Assembly (NCBI GenBank): GCA_029959085.1
Contig: JARWIR010000018.1
Coordinates: forward strand, 1,860,001 to 1,924,000
Direction: 5' to 3'
DNA length: 64,000 bases
DNA from: Nemophila menziesii
Taxonomy: Eukaryota; Streptophyta; Magnoliopsida; Boraginales; Hydrophyllaceae
Shown here: in pieces, positions 34,882-44,303 of the stretch
How the letters are laid out: every line of letters starts with the position of its first letter
Numbering within the stretch: position 1 is the first letter of the stretch
Program-made: the position numbers and the translations under genes
The notes under the pieces: model-generated
Told to the model about the DNA's origin: nothing
The model's input: only the letters and a program-made list of their open reading frames with translations
Databases searched by the model: none

Positions 34882-35666
34882 TTGCGTGAACTAGAGATTC
34901 CAACAATAGAAGAAACAATCACACTAAGCATAGACGAGACAATTGTTGAGAATCGAGTCGAACTTGAAATTAAACCTTGTGAACGGAAGATGACATCCAT
35001 GGAAAACCCAGCCAAGCCGTATTTAGAAGAATAAAATATTGAAACCTTGGTTAGAAAAGAGATAGAAGAAGAAGATACTAGGATGTATTCGCCACCTAGT
35101 ACTCCATTAATGTCACCACCTAATCTAATAAAGACGAACCATTCAAATGGTGACATCGATAAAGCATTTGCAAAGAAGATAAAACCTACACCCAAATTCT
35201 TGAAAGTGATACAAAAGAACTCACACTGCAACAAGTATTCACAAAATCTATTTCAAAAACAAATGAGAAAGCGAGTGTAGAGATTGAGGTTGAAAATGTG
35301 GCACTCATAACAAAAGAAAAGTCTGAAACATCCCTTGTTTTGGACAAAAAGCTAGAGGAGGTGCCACTTGAGTTACCCATTGTCCTAGAAGTATCTAAAG
35401 AGGTTAAAGAGAAGGACCACCACCATGAACCCGTGAAGAAGAGAGCTAAAAATACGTTTGGAGTTGGAACTACCGTTGCTTGGAAGGCTTCCAAATAAGA
35501 GAATAGGCCACGAGGTTTCAAAAATGTGTGGATGGGGCCATTTGTTATTACTCGAGTGGTGACATCAAAATTAATAGAGATACAACCTTCGAGAGGCCAA
35601 AGGCTGTGAATTGTAGACATTCATAGCCTCACCCACTGCTGGGGAGGCTACATACTCAAGGTATAA
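34882..35666 (+). pseudogene. Family-T element protein, C-terminal part (broken)
   Basis: Same protein as at 1093-1927 and 11582-12779, here on the plus strand: ELEIPTIEETITLSIDETIV, RKEIEEEDTRMYSPPSTPLM, LEEVPLELPIVLEVSKEVKE and GPFVITRVVTSKLIEIQPS, then HCWGGYILKV and a stop. Breaks: a TAA after PYLEE near 35032, a frame shift near 35170, CAA-to-TAA at about 35496 and CGA-to-TGA at about 35608. About 100 bases after the stop, the conserved phrase AAAGTGCTCTTGGG marks the start of the 3' region, as at 11545 and 42890. Confidence 0.8.
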
Positions 35667-35899
35667 TGGAGGTAACACGTACTTCGAAAGACCTTAAACA
35701 AAAGTGCTCTTGGGATATACCCCAAGTTTTAATTGCTTTATTAGTTTAGTTTTTTTAGTGTGTATGAGTTAGTTTATGTGTTTTTTAGTGCATATTGCAG
35801 TAATGAGGAAGGTATGAGTGTTTTTGATGTGTAGGTATGAAAGGGTTCGAGTTTGGGGTGAAAAAATGAAAAAATTTCGGAGTTAAAACGCTTGGACAG

Positions 35900-36290
35900 A
35901 ACTCTTTCGCGGTACATCGCAGGTATTCGCGGTGCACCGCACCTATCAGCGCTGGAAATTGGCGAAAACTTCAAACTGGCATAACCTTGCGCTCGGGTAT
36001 CGGAATTCACTTTTTCTCGAGTCTAAATCGCGTATTTTTTCGAGATCTATCTAATGGAGTGAAGAAAACTTGATTTGGAGGTAAAATTAAAAAAACGTAT
36101 TTTTTCGTGGCATCCAAAGACTTCGTGCGGTACACCGCACGGCCAAAACCATGGCAACAGTTTGGAAATCAGGTACATTGTCGAGACCTCTTATGCAAAA
36201 CCGTTTCGATAACTCGCAACCACAGTCTGAAACCTCCGAGTCCGGTACACCGCACCATTGCTCCGGTGCACCGCAGCCCGCCGCCAGATC
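35900..36290 (+). other. GC-rich palindromic spacer, GCGGTGCACCGC type
   Basis: GCGGTACATCGC, GCGGTGCACCGC, GCGGTACACCGC, CGGTACACCGC and CGGTGCACCGC occur at about 35909, 35928, 36127, 36242 and 36263. This is a third spelling of palindromes in the same position of the element. Confidence 0.7.
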
Positions 36291-36349
36291 CAATTACAAA
36301 GGTTATAAGAAGGGTTCAAAGAGAAGGTTAGTATTAGTTAAGAATTTTT

Positions 36350-38141
36350 AATCCTTAAGACTCTTTTTCTTCCCCAAGGCACCCAAACTCCATGAAACAC
36401 CATAAATTCACATCCAAATCCTTACCCACATCATTACAAAGAAGATTCAACCACCCAAATCATATCAAAACACATGCACATAAGAGAGTATTCATGAAAA
36501 AAAGAGTTTTCTAGAGTGTGATTGATTGGGATGGAGCATAAGAGGATGTAAGGGAAAGAGAAATTGGTGATACTAGATGGTTACATATAAGAAAAGTACT
36601 GCACCTATTCCGGGTATTGATCAAGCAAGGCAATAGCCTCGAAGAGTATGTTTTCTTTCTTCCTTACCATTTCTCTATTTGCAATATATGTGTTAGTTTT
36701 TATTTTTTTATCGAGTCTGTTTTGAGTCACGGGGACACGACTCATTTTTGAGTTAGGGGTGTGGGGATTCGTTGTCCCTCATCTCCATTTTATGTGATTT
36801 ACTGTGTTTTTTTAGAGAAATTTAACTTTTTTTGGAATTTTTAAGAGATGGATTAGATGTAGAATGTGTTTAATAGCTTGAAAGCATAAGCTTAGTAAGT
36901 TAATGATAGAAAGTAGTATGTTTATGAGCTACTTTATTTTGTATGCTATGAGTATTTGCAGGAAAACACATATTGATAGTAAAGAAAATATTAGTTTGTA
37001 ATGCGATAGAAAGTATGTTCGATCTCAGGGAGCCATGAGTGGTGTGTAGGCCGTGAAATCCAAGCTAGTTGACAAACCCATTTAATGAACGTGCTAAAGG
37101 TAAAATAATGACGAAATTGCATAGTTTAGAAAGTGATTAAGCCGGTTCTTTCATAAGCCCCTTGTTTCCTTTTAGCTTGCTGTCCATTTATTATATTATA
37201 TATCCTTCTCAGCCCCCTCTACCCTTTCTAAAGCCTTTTATTAGCCACATTATAAGCCATATCCCTTTAGATTATAGGATTTTTCCATATGACCCGCTTG
37301 AGTTTAGGGTGGTGGGTCCAACAATATGGGAAATATTATTGGGTTGGGATTTTTGAGCTTATTAATTGTTCTCTATTCTATATTTTGATGATGATTCACA
37401 GGTTTATTATATTGTAACCCTTTGCCGGGGTAAGAGTAAATTAAAAAGGCTGAAAAGCATGAAAAGAAAAACATATATGAGAAAAATAGCGTGATATCTC
37501 AACATCAAAAAGAGAGTCATAGCTATACAAAAGAAAAAATTTATATGAAAAGAATATATATTTGGACCGGAAAAGAGGAATTTTTATGTGAACATCTTTA
37601 TACTTTAATTGGATTATTGGGGATGCTAATTTGTGCATCAAGGAATTCATTGGGTTGAGTGAGAACTATCTATGAGAGTAACTCAAGCTTTAAGGCGATT
37701 CGTTGATGGCTAGTGAGGAGAGAGCCAAAAGCTCACTCTAAATTATCCAAATATACTTATCATACCGTCCCTAAGCCAACATTACAACCCTAAAGACCTT
37801 ATGATTCTTTGCTATGTAATCTAGAAGTGATTGAGCCGTGAGAGAGTAGTTAAGTGGATCTTTGGATACTAGTGAAGTTCAATGAACAATCTATAGCCTC
37901 CTTGGTAAACTGAGTAAAGATCATCTCCTTCTTACATTGCGAAACTAATCCAATCTTGAATTCAAGCTGTGTTGATTGTAGATATGACAAGTGTGCAGGT
38001 ATGTAGTTTGTAAATATTATTACATGAAATTTTCTGAGTAGTTGCTTTGAGTTTATTCGATATATTCTGCTATCTTCTTTTCCCCTGTGCTTAATTGACT
38101 TAGCTGATATTTTAGAGACTCCCCAATGTTCTTATTTTTTA
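36350..38141 (+). other. 3' untranslated region of the plus-oriented element
   Basis: No frame. Landmarks shared, reversed, with 8545-9900 are the phrase at 36724-36743 (the GAGTCGTG hairpin with two mismatches), the short segment at 37080-37430 (also at 59330-59717), and a purine-rich run at 37435-37560. Confidence 0.65.
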
Positions 38142-38176
38142 TTGTATCAGGACGATACAAGTTTGAGTTGGGGTCT
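38142..38176 (+). other. Hairpin plus polypurine tract
   Basis: TTGTATC, five bases, GATACAA (38142-38160), then GTTTGAGTTGGGGTCT and the LTR. Compared with 8526-8544, three stem pairs differ on both sides so that pairing is kept. Confidence 0.78.
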
Positions 38177-39192
38177 TAATGTCTCCCTAATTCTTCTAAA
38201 TATAAGCCCTTAGAAGACATCATTTTAGGTATAAAATGGTCTTTTTATATTGACTTTTGTGCTTAATTCGTAATATTCGTATTTCTATTCTTGAACTGAT
38301 GAATTATTATTTTTAGAGCACATTTGGTTTACTTTGTGTTTGAATGTGAAGCTTTAAAGATAATATGGAAATAAATTAGATGCCAAATCATTATAAGGAG
38401 ATAAGGAAATAAGATCTTGAAGAAATCAGGAGATAGAAGGAAACAGAGTTCAACTAGGAAAGGAAAAGCTGGCAAATAAATCTGAATTTCATCAGCCACG
38501 TCCTTAAAAGGGCTAATAACTCAATATTAGCTAGGAATTTGGAAGAATGTTATGAAGCAAAGTTAAAGAGCTTTCCGAGACGACCAGTTTCGACTATTGG
38601 AACGCATCAAACAGATAAGTACTGAAGCATTTATGATCAAAACAAAAGAACGATAGATTATTACCTTTTCTAGATTTTAGGGTTACGAATTTGAGTTGGG
38701 CTTGGACTCTTTTACTTGATCCCTACTCCTAGATTTCGACCTAGAACCTATATATATCATTTCTAAACCTTAGAAAATCATCCGTTGGATGCATAAGCTT
38801 AATATACATACATAATTTATTATACAAGCAATCAAGAGGATCTAGAGGAGGAAGAAGCAATAGCTAGAGCTTAACTACACCAATTCAACACTTCTCCATC
38901 TCCATTCTTTGGGTAAATTAGTATTAGATCTATTTTGTCTATGAGGTATTTCTAAGCTATTCATTCAAAAGTTTTAGTATGCATAATTTCTCTTTAGGAT
39001 TGTAATTATATGAACTATTGATTATTGTTTTTTTTGTTTTAATTTGAATCTGGGATTTTAGTATTTAATCGAATTGATACTTAATTTCCATTTACTATAT
39101 TCTTATGCTTGTTTACTATCATTGACGTCGCGAATCATGGGTAGTTTTTAGTAATTAGGCTATTCACTAGTGGCGGTGATCACCTTGACGGA
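38177..39192 (+). repeat. 3' LTR, left part
   Basis: Starts TAATGTCTCCC. The 46-nt terminal inverted repeat is at 38177-38222. It resembles 39193-41401 over its whole length and breaks off at CACCTTGACGGA, in the first of the spaced CCCTGACGGGG-like motifs, where the next LTR begins. Confidence 0.82.
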
Positions 39193-39650
39193 TGATGTCT
39201 CCCTATTTATTATAAATATTAGCCCTCTGGAGACATCATTTTAGGTGAATTAATGACTTATTTGCTAGACTTTTATGCATATTTCGTTATATTGCACTTT
39301 CTCCCCTTGGAATTAGACTATTTGCATTTTTAGAGCTTTTGTGCGTTAATTTAATTATTTTTAGTGCAAAGTTAGTAGGTTCTTGAGAAAGACCAATCCA
39401 AGGAGGAGAAGTGAGAATTAAAGTCTTAAAGTATTTTTTAGTGTGTTAGGAAGTATTTGACTCGAGTTTCTATTTTTAGGGTGCACTTTCCTATTTCTAG
39501 TCTTGAATTATTGATTTATTATTTTTAAAGCATATGCAGTTTAATTATTTATTTAATGTGAAGCTTTAAAAGATATATGGTAATTAATTAGAGACCAAGT
39601 CAAGTCTAAGAAGGAAATAAAGAGATTTACTTGGAAATTTAGAAGATTAA

Positions 39651-40087
39651 GGGTATGTTTGTATTCCGAGAGGAAAAAAATAGTAAAAGAAAGGAAAAGA
39701 AAAATTATAAAAGAAAATAAAGGAAAAGAAAAATCTTGTTTGGATTAGAAAATTTAGATAAGAAAAAATTCATAAAAGATTTTTGGATATTTTTTGTTTG
39801 GATTGTAAAAAAATAAGGAAAGAAAAATAAATGTAATTATATATTTCTATTTTTATCATTGTTTGTAATATGCCAAAGTTATTTTGTGCCTGTTAATTTT
39901 TTTTTTAAATTATTTCCTTCCATTTGACCCCGATTTGAAGTGATTATAAAATGTGACTTATAGGTGATTTTTATAATCACCCAAATTACTTTCCTTTCAA
40001 AAATTCTCTAATACAAACGATAGAAAATATTAAAAATCACTTCTTTTCTTTTCTTTTCTTCTCAATACCATCAATCCAAACAGACCC
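39651..40087. mobile_element. Tourist-like MITE (437 bp)
   Basis: The ends GGGTATGTTTGTATT and AATCCAAACAGACCC are inverted with two mismatches, and the flanks are TAA on both sides (39648-39650 and 40088-40090). A three-base TAA duplication with GGG...CCC ends is typical of PIF/Harbinger-derived Tourist MITEs. The interior is A-rich on the left and pyrimidine-rich on the right. No coding. Confidence 0.75.
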
Positions 40088-40833
40088 TAAGGAAGGATAT
40101 ATGCAAAGAAGGAAAAGATAAAGCTGCCTTATGAATCTGTAATTCCAGCCACGTTTCAAAGACGAGTCCATAACTTAATAATGGACAGGAATTTGGGTGA
40201 ATGGTCTACACCACTGGAAAGAGCTTTCCGAGACAAGCGGTTTCGACTATTGGAACGCCTCAAACGGATAAGTATTGAAAGAGATATGACCAAAACAAAT
40301 CAGCAGCAGATTCTTACATTTCCTAGATTTTAGGGTTACGAATTAAAGAGTTCTTGACTTGTCTTCCACTCCAAGTAAAACGAATTAGGGCTTTCTAGAA
40401 CCTATAAATACACCCCTTAGACCTCATTATTCAGCACCTCTCATTAAACTTTCATATTAAATCATCATTAGAGAGAGCGTCAAGAGGCGGAAGCAAGAGC
40501 AGAAGCTGGAGAATCATTTTACTCAAACAACATTTAAAACCAATTCCTCTATCTACGTTCTTATTTTATTTTTGTTATTAGGAATATGTATATTATTAAT
40601 TTCTTTATTTTTTTTTATTTTTAATATGAGCTAAACCTTAATTACTTGAGAATCGTAATGGGATGACCCTAATTTATTTTATTCATGTATTTCAATTTGG
40701 GATTAGTTTCTAGTTTAATTTGAATTAGGTATTTCATATTGCTTATTATTTTATATTAATCTCACTATCAATGAATTAGTTAATCGGAGATATGTCATAG
40801 TAATTAAGCCATTCACTTTGGTGGGGAAGTGTT

Positions 40834-41020
40834 CGCCTTGACGGGGGGTTTAATTACGGAACTAGATAATAAACGTAAGGTAGAAATTATTGATGCTGAC
40901 GGACTTAGTTAACCTTATAGCCAATTGGGTAGAATACTTAACCATTCGAAGGTGGATTGTAATCGCCCTGACGGGGTTTGTAACACCTAGAAATAGCTCC
41001 TAGGTCCACCCTGACGGGGG
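40834..41020 (+). promoter_or_regulatory. Four spaced CCCTGACGGGG-like motifs in the LTR
   Basis: CGCCTTGACGGGG at 40834, GCTGACGGAC at about 40895, CGCCCTGACGGGG at 40964 and CCACCCTGACGGGGG at 41006. All lie downstream of the TATA box, so in transcribed LTR. The same set, in the same order, is in the LTRs at 6979, 12908 and 30391 although the sequence between is diverged. Confidence 0.6.
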
Positions 41021-41407
41021 CTAGGAGATTATAGAGTCCCGACTAATATAGAAATATCAGTTCTGGCCTTAATGAAAGCATTAATTAGGTATGTTTAGGT
41101 GATTCCCTAGCGAGACTCAAGTATAACTCATATCTGCGTCGTAGTCCTTTAGTATTTATTTTCAGTAATTTATTTTCTTGCATTCTTAGGATTAATATAA
41201 AAACCAAACAAATATATTTTATCTTTTATTTTCTGTATATGCAATTACTACTATTTATTTGTTGAACACTTGGGTTATATAAGTCCAGTCCCTGAGAACG
41301 AAACCCGAATTATCGGAGCATTACTTGGACAACCGTACATTTACGGTATTGTGGTTCCTTTTATTTCAGTTCTTAATTTTATAACACACCAGGTTCCACT
41401 AAGTTTT

Positions 41408-41425
41408 TGACGCCGCTGCCGGGGA
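41408..41425 (+). other. Primer binding site, Asp-tRNA type
   Basis: TGACGCCGCTGCCGGGGA; two bases differ from the site at 12884-12901. Confidence 0.85.
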
Positions 41426-41563
41426 ATGCATTGTGTGACCCCGGTGTTTACTCTTTAAGTAGTTCTAATTGCTTATTTTTTTTTAGTCTTACGCTTGGTT
41501 TTTGTTTTGTCTTGTTTTTACAGGTTCTTTATTTAGGTAATGATCAAGAGATTTTATTGAAAG

Positions 41564-42877
41564 ATGTATATAAGACATTACCTAGATCCCAATCCATATG
41601 ACTATTGGGAAAACTCTTCGGGACAACAACAATGGGGTAGTAACTTCTACCAACCACCTTATCAACACCCGCAAGAGCAAGGTTGGAACAACCAATGGAT
41701 CCGGAATAATCAACAACAATTGCCGTATCACTATCATCAAGAACAACCATCTTATCACTATCAGCAAGATCAAAGATGGAACATTCAACAACCTCCACAA
41801 ATAACTCTTGCCTATTTGAATGAAACAATTGCTAAATACCAACGCGAGAGCGAGGAACGTAGTGCAAAAATAGAACGGTTGCTAGAAAGGGGTTCCAGAT
41901 ATAATTCTCATGACTTTGCTGAGAGTAATAGCAAGTCTTATGAAGACCCCAAATTCGAATGCCGTTACGAAGAGAAAATCATGGGAAGATTTCAAGAGCA
42001 AAAGGCAAGAGATGAGGATGCCAGAATGAAAAAAATAAAACAGATGCTAGATGAACTGGCTTCCTAGTATGATTCTCCTGAAGAAGTAGTTGAGGAGGAA
42101 ATGTTGAAAGACAATGTTAGTGATAATGATACGACCACCGTGCCGATTATAAATGGAGACCACCATGTGGTTGAGAATCTTGTTAGCATGGTAGAAGAAG
42201 GAGTAGCAACGCAATTCCTATAAGTTAACACAGAATTTGCTATTCTTATAGTGTATTCACATGATCAAGATTTAGAACGCAAACAAGAAGAGGTGGTGAT
42301 CTAGGTTATAGAGATTCCACAACAAAAATATAACGAGGTAATAGTGGAAGATTGGGTTTACAACGAAGACGAATCTGAAGTGGTAGGAGAATCAATTGAA
42401 GAATGCAAGGTTCACGCTAAAACAGAAGTTGAATCTCCACCACAAAAAGTTCACCAATTACCATCTCTACCCCGAATCATGAATGAGATTAGAGCTGAGA
42501 AATTCGAATCACCTCCACCACCACAAAGTTCAGTCATGTGCTATACAAGCAAGGTGCCACACCTCGAGAGTACAGCGGCAAGGAGGAGCACCTACCCACC
42601 ACATTTTAAAGAGGAATGTGAGATTGAAACGAGGAATAAAAGTGAGCTTATACCGTGGAGAACGGTCATCTACTATTGTGTGGGGGAAAATGAGTTTCGT
42701 CGTGAAAATAAGAAGGCGAAACGAAGTACTTACCCATCCCCTTTCAAAGATCGATTAAATAAAATTCGAGGTGGGAAAGTTCTTAAGCTTACATGTCAAG
42801 GAAGAGGAAGATTTAAGCGGAGGAGAACCGCAAGGGCCTCAATACCATCTTCATGGAAGGTAACACGTCAAACTTAA
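41564..42877 (+). pseudogene. Gag-like element protein (three in-frame stops)
   Basis: Starts MYIRHYLDPNPYDYWENSSG. The first 85 residues are a Gln/Tyr/Asn-rich low-complexity head with repeated HYHQEQ/YHYQQDQ phrases. Then comes a heptad-rich helix (LNETIAKYQRESEERSAKIE), an acidic middle, and a basic end with two RSTYPPHFK/RSTYPSPFK phrases and a Lys/Arg-rich stretch (GRGRFKRRRTARA) before the stop at 42877. In-frame stops lie at about 42065, 42221 and 42302; the phase is otherwise kept for about 437 codons. The position straight after the primer site, the helix and the basic end fit a gag role. The C-terminal half is unlike the protein at 11582-12779. Confidence in the family is moderate. 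Confidence 0.65.
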
Positions 42878-42960
42878 AGACGTAATAAACAAAAGTGCTT
42901 CTTGGGAGACAACCCATGTTTAATTTGCTTTATGTTTTTAAATTCCTAGTGTATACTTCT

Positions 42961-43618
42961 TAGTAATTGTTGAGTCTTAGTATCTAAATATAGAGACATG
43001 TAGTGCAACTTTTTCACATTATAGGGACCTACAATGCAATTTGCGCCAGAAAAATGATTTTATCTTTTAGTTTTTCATGATAATGTTAGTCCTTTTATCA
43101 ATTAAATGTGACATTTAAGCCCCTTATCTTTCAATTATGTGACAATGTTAGTCACTTATCTGTATTTTCATTAGTTTCATTAGTTTATAAGTGTTGGCTA
43201 GCAAAATGACACCTTTTATGGTATTTTTTAATAAAGCTTATACAGTATCTTTAAAACTGATTTTTACATCTTTCATAACAAGAAAAATTATATGAAAACT
43301 CTTTTTTCCCTACTCCTCCATTAACTAGTTGTTACGAAACATCTATTGTTTATTTGACCACCTTACTTTAATAAAAGTCGTCTATTACTTCAAACAATTT
43401 CTCACCCCTTCAATAGAAGTAGGCTAAACAATTTCCCAAATTAAATACTCATAATTTTAAAATTTTATTAATAATATTTTTTTGGAATGTTATTATTTTG
43501 GGTTCAAATTTAAAATTAACTATAAATTAAGAATGATGGTAAATATTTACTAATTAATTTTCTTTTCTTTTATTTACTTTTAAAAATACCTAAAAATTTA
43601 GATTAAATTTATAAAAAG

Positions 43619-43667
<49 letters not shown>

Positions 43668-44237
43668 TAACGGAAAATAAAGGTACCACAAGAATGCGAA
43701 ACCAGAGACATAGCAATCAAATTTTATGAATACCTAAACAAAGACAAGCAAGTTTCAATTTTCAATCCAGAGTCAAAAGCCATCAACGATATCAAAGAAA
43801 CTTAAGAGTTGCTTCCAATAAATTAAATGAATACCTAATCAATTCTTGTATACCCAATTTTAACTCCACAAAGATGGACTTGTGACATCATACGTTACAA
43901 GACGAGAGAGTTGGATCCTAAGGTAAAGGAGATTTTAAGTTAAAGAAGCATAGACTACTCTAGAGAAGACCACACTGCAATTTTGTGTGTATGTGTATGC
44001 TTAGTGTGTGTCTGGAAGGGAGGGGTTTCATATTTAGAGTGTGTGTGTGTTTTTAAATGTTTTTTAGTGGTGGTATGGTTGCTACAAATTTGAAGAAAGA
44101 GAGGTTATATACAAATGGACAATAGGTTCTATAAAAATGAGATTCAAATCTGGGGCAGACCATAGACTAATATGTCAAAATTTATATTAATATTATTGTG
44201 AATTTTTTGGTGTAAACCTTTAGCAATAATTTTTTTT
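42961..44237. other. Intron-like and repeat DNA, no complete gene
   Basis: 43010-43220 is a copy of a dispersed block (ACATTATAGGGACCTACAATG and on) also at 50575-50790, 56205-56430 and 63780-64000. At 43690-43810 a plus frame reads ETRDIAIKFYEYLNKDKQVS and NPESKAINDIKET before a stop. It has exon-like composition but I do not recognise it. The rest is AT-rich, with GT runs at 43980-44060. Confidence 0.5.
43621..43663. repeat. (AT)n microsatellite
   Basis: About 43 bases of uninterrupted AT dinucleotide. Confidence 0.97.
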
Positions 44238-44303
44238 GTTGTTTATGAAATCAAGAAGAATCGTCTTATAGCTAGAAGCAAGGGCCAAACTCCAATCATT
44301 GAT
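44238..44303 (+). pseudogene. BOB1: BOBBER/NudC-type gene, exon remnant
   Basis: Reads VVYEIKKNRL, then KGQTPIID, and is followed at once by the splice donor GTAAGG. Plant BOBBER-type NudC-domain proteins have an EIKKNRLKVGLKGQ-PIID block at this point of the CS/p23-like fold. Here the KVGL segment is changed to IARS and nothing upstream (the PPGTKSR block) can be read, so the exon is truncated. The intron after it matches the one at 62650-62762. Confidence 0.75.

Larger units (their letters stand above)
34882..39192 (+). mobile_element. Family-T-like element, plus orientation, 5' part missing
   Basis: Order on the plus strand: the second half of the element frame (34882-35666), a GC-rich palindromic spacer, a 3' region, hairpin, polypurine tract and a partial LTR starting at 38177. 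The LTR is cut at 39192 by the LTR of another element. It starts abruptly inside the frame where the reversed element ends. Confidence 0.83.
39193..41401 (+). repeat. 5' LTR with a nested MITE
   Basis: Starts TGATGTCTCCC, which pairs with GGAGACATCA ending at 39238 (46 nt). The TATA box CTATAAATACACC is at about 40405. It ends at CACTA just before AGTTTTTGACGCC. Without the 437-bp MITE and its duplication the LTR would be about 1.77 kb. The region after the TATA box carries four spaced motifs (see 40834-41020). Confidence 0.85.
39193..42960 (+). mobile_element. Family-T-like element with 5' LTR and gag-like frame (3' part missing)
   Basis: 5' LTR 39193-41401, Asp-tRNA-type primer site 41408-41425, and a gag-like frame 41564-42877. 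The family's conserved phrase (AAAGTGCTTCTTGGGAGAC) follows at about 42890, and the element ends by about 42960. No pol, palindromic spacer, polypurine tract or second LTR is found. A MITE sits in the LTR. Confidence 0.87.

Noticed and set aside
43690..43810. Exon-like frame reading ETRDIAIKFYEYLNKDKQVS
   Set aside because: I do not recognise the protein and no splice sites or neighbours support it; left as unassigned.
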